64,000 nucleotides of DNA from Lachnospiraceae bacterium (GTDB lineage Bacteria; Bacillota; Clostridia; Lachnospirales; Lachnospiraceae). The stretch is taken from positions 40,044 to 104,043 of the forward strand of contig JAEEOO010000057.1 of the NCBI GenBank assembly GCA_016284315.1. The letters run 5' to 3'. Under the pieces are notes generated by a model that was not told the origin of the DNA, made no database searches, and saw nothing but the letters and a program-made list of their open reading frames with translations. The first letter of the stretch is position 1. Each line of letters begins with the position of its first letter. Positions 1 through 8,762 of the stretch are shown here, piece by piece. Position numbers and translations under genes: made by a program.

Positions 1-1
1 G

Positions 2-205
2 GTAGCAGCGGACTGCGAAGGCGGAATGTATATCGCTTTGTTTAACCTTAGCGATGATGATAACGAGATAACCGTTCCCTTAGAGGAACTTGAGATCAAT
101 ATGCCCGTGGCCGCTACGGAGCTTTGGAGCGGACAGACCGGTGACTTTACTGAAAGCATCACGGCTTCTGTACCTGCCCACGGAGCAATGGTATTTTATG
201 TATGA
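2..205 (+). CDS. C-terminal fragment of a glycoside hydrolase, likely the beta-sandwich domain of an alpha-galactosidase-type enzyme (5' end outside window)
   Basis: Open frame from base 2: VAADCEGGMYIALFNLSDDDNEITVPLEEL...ATELWSGQTGDFTESITASVPAHGAMVFYV*; typical GH27/GH36 C-terminal pattern; ATGA overlap with next gene. Confidence 0.6.
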   Translation, partial: VAADCEGGMYIALFNLSDDDNEITVPLEELEINMPVAATELWSGQTGDFTESITASVPAHGAMVFYV

Positions 206-1356
206 AAACATTTGAACTTATAGCACCCTGCCATTTCGGTATGGAATCAGTGCTTAAAAAAGAGATAATCGATCTGGGATATGATATCACGGAAGTACAG
301 GACGGCCGAGTAACCTTCCTGGGAGACTATGATGCCATCTGCAGAGCCAACGTATTCCTTCGCACCGCGGAGAGAGTGCTTGTTAAGATTGGCTCATTCC
401 ATGCAGAGACCTTCGAGGATCTCTTTCAGGGAACAAAAAAGCTCCCTTGGGAAGAGTGGATCTCCGCTGACGGAAAGTTTTGGGTTGCCAAGGCTGCCAG
501 CGTAAAGTCCAAGCTTTTCTCACCATCGGATATTCAGTCTATTATGAAAAAAGCCATGGTAGACAGGCTTAAAGAGGTTTATCACAAGAACTGGTTTGAG
601 GAAAGCGGAGCATCATTTCCTTTGCGAGTATTTCTCTTAAAGGATGAGGTAACCGTTGGCCTTGATACCACCGGTGAATCCCTTCACAAGAGAGGCTATC
701 GTAAGCTTACCGCAAAGGCTCCCATAGCGGAGAACCTTGCTGCGGGACTCATCATGCTGACTCCCTGGCATCACGACAGAATCCTCGTGGATCCCTTCTG
801 CGGAAGCGGAACCATTCCCATCGAGGCAGCCATGATGGCGGCAAATATTGCACCGGGAATGAACAGGAATTTCCTTGCAGAGGAATGGAAGCATCTAATT
901 CAGAAAAAGATGTGGTATGAGACTGTTACCGAAGCAAACGATCTTATAGACAAAAAGGTGGAGACAGACATCCAGGGCTATGACCTTGACGATGAGATGG
1001 TCAAGATCTCCCGTGAAAATGCCCGCCTTGCAGGTGTGGACAAGATGATACATTTCCAGAAGAGAGATGTAGCAGATCTTTCACATCCCAAGAAATATGG
1101 ATTTATAATCACAAACCCTCCTTACGGAGAGCGTATTTCCGATAAGGAAGAACTTCCCGCTCTTTACCGTGTCATCGGTGAAAGATATGCGGCACTTGAT
1201 TCTTGGAGCATGTACCTTATTACTTCATTTGAGAATGCCGAACTTGCCATAGGTCGCAAAGCAGACAAGAATCGTAAGATCTACAACGGTATGATGAAGA
1301 CTTATTTCTATCAGTTTATGGGCCCCAAGCCTCCGAAGCGTAATAGAGATCAGTAA
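202..1356 (+). CDS. THUMP-domain class I SAM-dependent RNA methyltransferase (RlmL/YpsC family)
   Basis: 384 aa; DPFCGSGTIPIEAA and ITNPPYGERI motifs. Confidence 0.9.
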   Translation: MKTFELIAPCHFGMESVLKKEIIDLGYDITEVQDGRVTFLGDYDAICRANVFLRTAERVLVKIGSFHAETFEDLFQGTKKLPWEEWISADGKFWVAKAASVKSKLFSPSDIQSIMKKAMVDRLKEVYHKNWFEESGASFPLRVFLLKDEVTVGLDTTGESLHKRGYRKLTAKAPIAENLAAGLIMLTPWHHDRILVDPFCGSGTIPIEAAMMAANIAPGMNRNFLAEEWKHLIQKKMWYETVTEANDLIDKKVETDIQGYDLDDEMVKISRENARLAGVDKMIHFQKRDVADLSHPKKYGFIITNPPYGERISDKEELPALYRVIGERYAALDSWSMYLITSFENAELAIGRKADKNRKIYNGMMKTYFYQFMGPKPPKRNRDQ

Positions 1357-2495
1357 TGGTAAAATACGGTAATGAGATAAATGAAATAGAAGAAGAATAC
1401 GTGGACCGCACATGGTATAAGCCCATTGCGGAGTTTGCGGTGCTCCTTGTTATTTTGATGGTGGTCCTTGCGGGAGTTACCCTTCGGGCATCAACCAAGT
1501 CCGTTATCATCAGTGAAACCGTCAGGAGCAAACTCTCCGGAAGCATGTTTGAGGAGGATATCGTTACCGACTGGTTTGTAATGAAAACGGTGAATACGGG
1601 AAATGACGGAAAGATTTATGTTCCCCTTCCCATGACCGCCCGTTCCGAGAACATTTCGGTGGAAAACTACTACCAGGACTCCTCGCTCTTTATAAGGGTA
1701 GAGGGAGTTCATTCGGTAAGTTTTGAAACCGCAGAGATAACCGGAGATACAGAGCATCTGCTGACCGCAGCCTTCAGAGAGTATGGCGGCGAGATAAGGA
1801 TCTGTCTTTTAATGGACGGAGTCTGGGATTACAACATTTCCCAGGACAACACCCAGCTTGTGATAACTCCATACAAGGCAAAAGAAAAGTATGAAAAGAC
1901 CGTTCTTTTGGTAGCTGACAAGCCGGATTCCGCAAAGGAGAACAGCAGGATCGATTCCGCTGAGATAACTTCTGAAGTGGCTGACCTGGCAGCAAAAATG
2001 CTTTTAAACGAGCTTGCCACGGCAGAGAAGATCCCCGGAGTTGCAATTATTGCCGGAGTCACCGACAAGAGCGAAAAGAAGGATCCTGCCAGAATATATG
2101 TGGCAGAGTACAGGAGCGACGAAGAAGTTCTTGATTTTATAGACAAGTGCGAAGCAGACATGGTGGTCTTTTTAAAAACCGATGTGAGCCTTAGTCCCGA
2201 TACCTACGGAATGAAGGCAGCCTATAACGGAGAGTATTTTATTCCCGAACTTGATAATGCTGCTTTGGCAGAGATCTTTTTAAGGAATACCGCCATATCA
2301 GCCAGCAACAAGGCCATAGAGATCACAGAGGCGGAAGAAGGCAGTATACTTTACAAGGTTACGATACCGGCTGCTGAGCTAACCATTGGATATGCCAGCA
2401 ACGAAAAGGAAAGCTCCTATCTTAAGAAAGAAAACTATCAGCGCTATATTGCTGAAGGAATAGTAAATGCAGTAAAAGAGGTAACACAGGAATGA
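1356..2495 (+). CDS. Membrane-anchored protein with degenerate N-acetylmuramoyl-L-alanine amidase (Amidase_3)-like C-terminal domain
   Basis: N-terminal TM helix; C-terminus IPAAELTIGYASNEKESSYLKKENYQRYIAEGIVNAV resembles the Amidase_3 end (VPAVLVEVGYLSNPEEE...YQQKIAEGI) but lacks catalytic residues. Confidence 0.6.
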   Translation: MVKYGNEINEIEEEYVDRTWYKPIAEFAVLLVILMVVLAGVTLRASTKSVIISETVRSKLSGSMFEEDIVTDWFVMKTVNTGNDGKIYVPLPMTARSENISVENYYQDSSLFIRVEGVHSVSFETAEITGDTEHLLTAAFREYGGEIRICLLMDGVWDYNISQDNTQLVITPYKAKEKYEKTVLLVADKPDSAKENSRIDSAEITSEVADLAAKMLLNELATAEKIPGVAIIAGVTDKSEKKDPARIYVAEYRSDEEVLDFIDKCEADMVVFLKTDVSLSPDTYGMKAAYNGEYFIPELDNAALAEIFLRNTAISASNKAIEITEAEEGSILYKVTIPAAELTIGYASNEKESSYLKKENYQRYIAEGIVNAVKEVTQE

Positions 2496-3100
2496 GACTT
2501 GTTTTTGCAACCGGAAATCAGGGAAAGATGAGAGAGATCCGCGAGATCATGGAAGATTCCGGATACGAGATCGTTTCCATGAAGGAAGCGGGTGCCTGCC
2601 CTGATATCGAAGAAAACGGAACCACCTTTGAGGAGAATGCTCTTATCAAGGCAAGAGAGGTTTCAAAGCTTCTTCCGGATGATCTTATATTGGCGGACGA
2701 CTCGGGACTTGAAGTTGATGCGTTAAACAAAGAGCCCGGTATTTATTCCGCAAGATATCTTGGCCATGATACACCTTACAGCGTCAAGAACGCTGACATC
2801 ATCAGACGCCTTGAGGGTAAGGTTGGAGCCGAGAGAAGTGCCAGATTCGTATGTGCCATAGCCGCAGTTTTCCCCGACGGAACCGAAAAGGTGGTTCGCG
2901 CTACCATCGAAGGACAGATAGATTTCGAGGAAAAGGGTGAGCATGGTTTTGGATTCGATCCCATCTTTTATGTGCCTGAACTTGGCTGTACTACAGCTGA
3001 AATTCCCGAAACAGAGAAGAACAAGATCAGTCACAGAGGTAAGGCACTGAAACTTATGAGGAGAGAGCTTTTAGAGCATGAAAGTACTGATCGTAAGTGA
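2492..3100 (+). CDS. rdgB: RdgB/HAM1 family non-canonical purine NTP pyrophosphatase
   Basis: LVFATGNQGKMREIREI, ADDSGLEVDALNKEPGIYSARYLG, HGFGFDPIFYVPE motifs; ATGA overlap with upstream gene. Confidence 0.95.
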   Translation: MRLVFATGNQGKMREIREIMEDSGYEIVSMKEAGACPDIEENGTTFEENALIKAREVSKLLPDDLILADDSGLEVDALNKEPGIYSARYLGHDTPYSVKNADIIRRLEGKVGAERSARFVCAIAAVFPDGTEKVVRATIEGQIDFEEKGEHGFGFDPIFYVPELGCTTAEIPETEKNKISHRGKALKLMRRELLEHESTDRK

Positions 3101-3557
3101 TACCCACCGTTATAATGAAAATTATTTTAAAGTGGTAGAAATGCATAAGCCCGACCTGATCGTTCATTGCGGAGACATTGAAGGCAGTGAATATGCCCTT
3201 TCAGAGGGAGCGGGTTGTCCCGTATATATGGTCAGCGGAAACAATGACTTTTTCTCGGAACTCCCCGCAGAACTTGAGTTTTCGGTCGGAAAGTATAAAT
3301 GCATGGCTACCCACGGACACAGATATCGCATATCCACGGGACCTGAAATGCTTTTTGCAGAGGCGAGGGAGAGAGGTTTTGACATAGTTATGTGCGGCCA
3401 CACTCATAAGCCGGAGGTTAGAAGAGAAGGGGATATATATGTAGTTAATCCCGGTTCCCTTTCCTATCCCCGTCAGGACGGAAGAAAACCCTCCTATATC
3501 ATTATGGAGACCGACAGATTTGGTGAAGTTCACTTCACTGTAGCTTATCTTGAATAA
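3078..3557 (+). CDS. YfcE/MJ0936 family metallophosphoesterase
   Basis: ILIVSDTHR-like start, HCGDIEGSE, VSGNNDF, THGHRY, CGHTHKPE, NPGS metallophosphatase motifs; overlaps rdgB by 23 bp. Confidence 0.93.
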   Translation: MKVLIVSDTHRYNENYFKVVEMHKPDLIVHCGDIEGSEYALSEGAGCPVYMVSGNNDFFSELPAELEFSVGKYKCMATHGHRYRISTGPEMLFAEARERGFDIVMCGHTHKPEVRREGDIYVVNPGSLSYPRQDGRKPSYIIMETDRFGEVHFTVAYLE

Positions 3558-3605
3558 GGCTTGAAGCCCGTATGTAACTATTGACAGCAGATTTATGAGG
3601 TTGAA

Positions 3606-5549
3606 ATGAAAAAATATAAGAGATTACCAAAGCTCCTTGCTGAACATCTAAGCAGGATCATAGTAATAATCATGGCAGTAATTCTTATATTGTCTATAAG
3701 CCTTCAGCTTATCAGTTCCTTTAACAAGGTTCGTTCCGATGCTGAAATGACTTTCGCTCAATTGGAAGTTATTTTGGATCGAAACGATGAAGAGATAGAA
3801 CAGATCAAGCAGGATTATTCAGAATCCTGTTTAAGAAATGCCAAGGCCATTGCTTTTGGTCTTAAGGACAAGCCGGATATTATTTCCGACAGGGAAGCGC
3901 TGATCAAGTATGCTGCGCTTATGGGAGTCGATGAGATTCACATCTTCAATACAGACGGTGTTATCGTTTATGGAACCCATAAGGAATACTATGGCTATTC
4001 CTTTGATTCCGGTGAACAGATGAATTTCTTTAAGCCCATGCTTTCTGATAAGAATCTTGGACTTGTTCAGGAAGTACTTCCCAATACCGCAGAAGGAAAA
4101 ATGGTTCAGTATTCCGCTGTTTGGAGCGATGACGGAGAGTTTATCGTTGAGATCGGTATGTATCCCGTTAAGCTCGAAAATCTTATGAAGAAGAACGAGC
4201 TATCCTACATTTTCTCCCAGCTCCTTATCAACGGTAGTGCAAATGTTTATTCCTATGATTCACATTCATGCGAACTCCTTGCCACCACCGATGAGACAGA
4301 AATAGGATCTACCGGCAAGGCTTTCAGCAAGAGCATAAGAGGGGAGTACTTCGGAGACGGCAGAGTCATTGATGAGATAGTAAGAGCCGGCAACGGATTC
4401 TATTATGTATGCTGCAAGAAGATCCATGATGAAGTTATGGTATATGCTTTTCCTGTAAAGAAGATCTTCCTTGATATGGCTGTCAGCATCATGCTCTTCC
4501 TTTTGGGCGAGATAATAATGTCCCTGATACTTGTTCGTTCAGTATCAAGACATATGAAGAAATATGTGGTGGATTCTGCAAACAGTCTTAATGACGGTCT
4601 GAAGAAGATAACCGATGGTGAACTTGAGACCGTAGTCAATGTTCATTCCTGCCAGGAGTTCTTTGAGATAAGCAATCATATCAACTCTATGGTCAAGAGC
4701 CTCCTCGACAATATAGATAAGCTTTCCTACATCCTTGAAAAGAGTGATGTAGCTATCGGTGTTTACGAATACGGAAACAATTCTTCCACTGTACGTTTTA
4801 CCACATATGTTAAGGATGTACTTAAGCTTGACGGAAGTAAGAGTGTTGTTCCGAAAGCCGAATTCATGAGAGCTATCGACAGGTTTAAGATGAGTGCGCT
4901 TGTGGAGTCTCCCGATGTATACGAGGTTAGGGTCCCTGTTGAGAATAATGTGACCAAGATCGTATATATCCATTTCGAGGAGAATGTCAGGGATGATGAT
5001 ACCTTCGGCATTATCACGGATGTAACGAAACAGATCCTCGAGAGAAGACGTATCGAGATGGAGAGAGATATGGACCTTCTCACCGGACTTTATAACAGAC
5101 GCGGTCTTGAAAACAGACTGGAAGCTCTTAGAAACAACGACAAGGTTGTTAAGTACTGCGCTCTTATAATGGTTGATGCGGATTGCCTCAAAGAGACAAA
5201 TGACATGTACGGACATGCCATCGGAGACATGTATCTTAAGAAGATCGCAGACACCATCAGCAGTATCGGAACCAAGGAATCCATCAGTGCAAGACTGGGA
5301 GGAGATGAATATGTTCTTTTCCTCTACGGATATAATTCAGAGGATGCGGTTAAGGAAGATATCAAAACTTTATATGAGAAACAGGATATCCCTGAGGTAG
5401 ATATTGCAGATGAACTGTCCATTCCGGTTAAGTTCTCCGTTGGTTATTGTATCTCAAAGGGATGTTACGATATTGAGGGAATGACTGAGCGCGCTGACGA
5501 AGACATGTATGAGAACAAGCGCTCTAGAAAAGGAGATAATATCAGATAG
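3606..5549 (+). CDS. Membrane sensor diguanylate cyclase (extracytoplasmic sensor + GGDEF)
   Basis: Two TM segments flanking a sensor region; DLLTGLYNRRGLE and ARLGGDEYVLFL GGDEF signatures. Confidence 0.9.
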   Translation: MKKYKRLPKLLAEHLSRIIVIIMAVILILSISLQLISSFNKVRSDAEMTFAQLEVILDRNDEEIEQIKQDYSESCLRNAKAIAFGLKDKPDIISDREALIKYAALMGVDEIHIFNTDGVIVYGTHKEYYGYSFDSGEQMNFFKPMLSDKNLGLVQEVLPNTAEGKMVQYSAVWSDDGEFIVEIGMYPVKLENLMKKNELSYIFSQLLINGSANVYSYDSHSCELLATTDETEIGSTGKAFSKSIRGEYFGDGRVIDEIVRAGNGFYYVCCKKIHDEVMVYAFPVKKIFLDMAVSIMLFLLGEIIMSLILVRSVSRHMKKYVVDSANSLNDGLKKITDGELETVVNVHSCQEFFEISNHINSMVKSLLDNIDKLSYILEKSDVAIGVYEYGNNSSTVRFTTYVKDVLKLDGSKSVVPKAEFMRAIDRFKMSALVESPDVYEVRVPVENNVTKIVYIHFEENVRDDDTFGIITDVTKQILERRRIEMERDMDLLTGLYNRRGLENRLEALRNNDKVVKYCALIMVDADCLKETNDMYGHAIGDMYLKKIADTISSIGTKESISARLGGDEYVLFLYGYNSEDAVKEDIKTLYEKQDIPEVDIADELSIPVKFSVGYCISKGCYDIEGMTERADEDMYENKRSRKGDNIR

Positions 5550-5577
5550 TTTTATTGTCTGATATCGGAGATTTAAA

Positions 5578-6339
5578 TTGAAGAGTTTTAAAAAGATCCT
5601 GCCCACCATTCTTTGGCTGGGGGCAGCAGTTATGTTTTTCCTGTATGCCGTTGTGGTATACAAAGTAGGCAGCGGAACGGGATTCTATGTGGTATGGCTG
5701 GCAGCAGGGGTTTGCTGTATCCTTATGGAAATCTTCAGAAGGATAAAACTTTGGAGCAAACTTCCGACGCCGATAAAGGCCATCGTCCTGGCGGCTTTTT
5801 TCGCAGCTGTCGCATTGTTCATCGTGGTAGAAGCATTTATCATAAGTGGCTTTAACAAAAAGGGAGAGCCCGGTCTTGACGCTGTTATTGTTTTGGGAGC
5901 TCAGGTAAGAAGCACCGGCCCCAGCATCGTTTTAAAGTGCAGACTTGATAAGGCATACACATATTTAACTGAAAATCCCGATACTCTTTGTATCTGCTCC
6001 GGGGGACAGGGCTCAAACGAGCATGCTCCCGAGGCTATTGTTATGAAAGAGTACCTTGTTGACAAGGGAATCTCCGAAGACAGGATCCTTATCGAAGACA
6101 AGTCTAGGAATACCATCGAAAATATTCTATTCAGTTATGAACTCCTTGATGAAGAGAACATGTCCATCGGTATCATAACCAACAATTTCCATGTTTTCAG
6201 AGGATGTGCCATAGCAAGAAAACAGGGAGGGGAGAATATCTATGGAATCTCGGCTCCATCCAATCCACGCTATCTTCCCAATAACATGACCAGGGAATTC
6301 ATCGGCGTCGTAAAGGATACCCTATTGGGAAATATGTAG
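5578..6339 (+). CDS. YdcF/SanA/ElyC-like (DUF218) membrane protein, TTG start
   Basis: VIVLGAQVRSTGPSIVLKCRLDKA...CSGGQGSNE...EDKSRNTIENILFS motifs. Confidence 0.85.
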   Translation: MKSFKKILPTILWLGAAVMFFLYAVVVYKVGSGTGFYVVWLAAGVCCILMEIFRRIKLWSKLPTPIKAIVLAAFFAAVALFIVVEAFIISGFNKKGEPGLDAVIVLGAQVRSTGPSIVLKCRLDKAYTYLTENPDTLCICSGGQGSNEHAPEAIVMKEYLVDKGISEDRILIEDKSRNTIENILFSYELLDEENMSIGIITNNFHVFRGCAIARKQGGENIYGISAPSNPRYLPNNMTREFIGVVKDTLLGNM

Positions 6340-6380
6340 ATCCATATTAAAGATATTGATCTTTTGGAGAAACAATAAGT

Positions 6381-8015
6381 ATGAATTTTGTAAAAGATTA
6401 TTTTGACAGAATGAAAAAGATTCCCGTATGGATGATGGGATGTGTGTTTGTGTGCGCTTATATAGCTCACGGCGCCATGCTGTTTTCGCAGGTCATCGGG
6501 ATCGATACCGAGAATTCAATCCTGGATCATGACGGATATGCTGTTCAAGGAAGGCAGGGAATACTCTGGTTAAGAAGCATTCTTAGAATGTCTGATTTTA
6601 ATCTTTATCTTACGGAAGCCATAACATTTTTCTTACTTATTTTGGCTGCAGTAGTGTTTTATATCTTTTACCATACACTGACAAATAAGGAGAATTATTG
6701 GGATTTTATTCCATTTTCAGTAATGTTTATTGTTTCTCCTTTTTGGACATGTCAGGTTTATTTCCTTAGCCAGAGCGTACCTGTTTTGGTTGCGGTCATC
6801 CTTGCTCCGGTAACTTTTTCTATATTTGAATCTGCGTTTAAAACAAAAAAGCTTATCCCGCTTAAGATCCTTATTGGAGTAGCTCTTTTACAGCTCATTA
6901 TCGGAACCTATCAGGTAAATCTTGTTGTATATACGATGTTTGTATGTACGGTATTTATTCTGACCGAAAGGAATAAAATCGGTGAAGGAAACGGACTTTT
7001 AAAGAGGATCGGTTTTCATGCCCTTTGCGCTGTCCTGGGATTGGCAGTGTATATCGTAATCTCAAAGCTGTTTTATTTACCTGCAGACGGACAGGCTTAT
7101 CTTACAGGCCAGATCATGTATTCAAAGATTTCAGCTAAGGAAGTTTTAGGTAATCTGATCCGTACCGTGGCAAGACCTTTGGGATTTGACATGTACGGTT
7201 ATCTGTACTGGCCCGTCAGCATCGTTACTTTTGTACTGTGCATAGTAGGCAGTGCTAAAAGAAAGATGTTCAAGAAGGAAGTGGGATCCGTTATATTGGT
7301 GGCTGCCCTTGTGGCATTGCCTTTTGTATTTCCATTCTTTTACGGATGCGAAGTATCTCCCAGAATGAGATATGTTTTCCCTATTGCGGAGGCTTCACTA
7401 TTCTTTATCGGATATTCCGAGATCACAAAGCTCTTCAGATATGCGGAGCCGGGAAAGAAGACAAAGGCTGTCAAGGTAGTATCCGGAGTACTTTTCGTCC
7501 TGATCTTTTTCCTTGATACGATGAAGGGCTTTAATTATACAACAAGGCTGAATTACACCAACGATTATATTTACTGGAAGGAAAAGGAAATCGCCACAAC
7601 TCTGAAAAAGGATCTGGACGAGTATTATGTTTCCACCGGCAATTATTGGGATGGCTGGGACAGAATTGTGTTCCTCGGCGCGCCTAATCCTGCTTACAAT
7701 CAGACTTGCTTACCGGGATATGCAGTTATCGGATCTCCCATATTGAATTGGGATATAGATCAGTACCCCCGTACAAGGATCTATAATTTCCTTGAGGTAA
7801 CGGGAAACAGTATCGGAAGTGTTCCATGGGTTTCAGATTATTCCAGATATATTTTAAGTAACCGTTTTGAGGAATTATTCGGAGAAGAAGTGGACGCTAT
7901 GCCTGCATATCCTTGGGATGGATACATTAAAGAGGTCTATGATGAGGAGGCCGGTGCCCGTTACACCGTAGTCAAGCTGGGATACAACTGGAGGGACAGT
8001 CTTCCTAATCAATAG
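6381..8015 (+). CDS. GtrII-like glucosyltransferase-domain polytopic membrane protein
   Basis: Multiple TM helices; N-terminal IGIDTENSILDHDGYAVQGRQGILWL resembles GtrII-type proteins. Confidence 0.7.
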   Translation: MNFVKDYFDRMKKIPVWMMGCVFVCAYIAHGAMLFSQVIGIDTENSILDHDGYAVQGRQGILWLRSILRMSDFNLYLTEAITFFLLILAAVVFYIFYHTLTNKENYWDFIPFSVMFIVSPFWTCQVYFLSQSVPVLVAVILAPVTFSIFESAFKTKKLIPLKILIGVALLQLIIGTYQVNLVVYTMFVCTVFILTERNKIGEGNGLLKRIGFHALCAVLGLAVYIVISKLFYLPADGQAYLTGQIMYSKISAKEVLGNLIRTVARPLGFDMYGYLYWPVSIVTFVLCIVGSAKRKMFKKEVGSVILVAALVALPFVFPFFYGCEVSPRMRYVFPIAEASLFFIGYSEITKLFRYAEPGKKTKAVKVVSGVLFVLIFFLDTMKGFNYTTRLNYTNDYIYWKEKEIATTLKKDLDEYYVSTGNYWDGWDRIVFLGAPNPAYNQTCLPGYAVIGSPILNWDIDQYPRTRIYNFLEVTGNSIGSVPWVSDYSRYILSNRFEELFGEEVDAMPAYPWDGYIKEVYDEEAGARYTVVKLGYNWRDSLPNQ

Positions 8016-8060
8016 TTTATCGTTGACTTTTTTGGCAGAAGATGCCATAATGTCAAAGTT

Positions 8061-8132
8061 CGGGGTGTAGGTCATTGGTAGACTGCCACATTTGGGATGT
8101 GGAGGCAGTGGGTTCGATTCCCGCCACCCCGA
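8061..8132 (+). tRNA. tRNA-Pro(UGG)
   Basis: Cloverleaf: acceptor CGGGGTG/CACCCCG, anticodon stem CCACA-TTTGGGA-TGTGG, T arm GTGGG-TTCGATT-CCCGC. Confidence 0.97.
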
Positions 8133-8141
8133 TTATAGAAC

Positions 8142-8182
8142 ACCGTGAATTTGGGGCATATACCCGATTTCACGGTATTTTT
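8142..8182 (+). terminator. Intrinsic terminator after tRNA-Pro
   Basis: ACCGTGAAT..ATTTCACGGT hairpin followed by ATTTTTAT. Confidence 0.75.
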
Positions 8183-8307
8183 ATGTGATGCGGAAATATA
8201 ATTGTAAACTATTTGTTAACATTTAGTTTCCTCGTTGACCTGGGGGTTACCACCGGGTTTATAAAAGTATAAGAAGTTGATTAAATCATTTTTATGGAGA
8301 TATTATT

Positions 8308-8496
8308 ATGAAATGTACAAAGTGCGGCGTTGAAAATGAAAACGGAATGCGTTTCTGCAAGAAGTGCGGTGAGAAACTTGTTAAGGAATCACGTTCAGAA
8401 TTTGCATCCGATAATAACGAAACATACTCTGAAAGGGAAAAGAGACTTCTCGATCTTTTAAAGGTAAGATTCGGAGCCCCTTTGACAGTTGATTAA
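8308..8496 (+). CDS. Small zinc-ribbon domain protein
   Basis: MKCTKCGVENENGMRFCKKCGEKL two CxxC knuckles; 62 aa. Confidence 0.75.
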   Translation: MKCTKCGVENENGMRFCKKCGEKLVKESRSEFASDNNETYSEREKRLLDLLKVRFGAPLTVD

Positions 8497-8542
8497 GTTT
8501 CAATTATATCCATTGGATATTTTGAATATTTTAAGGTTTTTG

Positions 8543-8584
8543 ATCCCACGTGAAATATTTTGAGATTCACGTGGGATTTTTTTA
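8543..8584 (+). terminator. Intrinsic terminator
   Basis: ATCCCACGTGAA-...-TTCACGTGGGAT followed by TTTTTTT. Confidence 0.85.
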
Positions 8585-8762
8585 TACCGTTTTAGGAATC
8601 AAAGAAAAAAGAATTGTTTAAAATATCCCAATAATAAATATATTTTCGTATTATATTCCCTTGTAAAACCATCGGTTAAAAGTTAAAATAGTCTTGTATG
8701 TGCTTATGGTATATTCTGACATAAGCGGGCTTAATTTAATTGATCACGAGGAGGATTTTCAA

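Noticed and set aside
3078-3100. 23-bp overlap between rdgB and the phosphoesterase gene
   Set aside because: This gene pair and small overlaps are common in Firmicutes; simple translational coupling
4545-5216. 223-aa minus-strand ORF
   Set aside because: Antisense to the GGDEF gene at 3606-5549; no RBS or domain support
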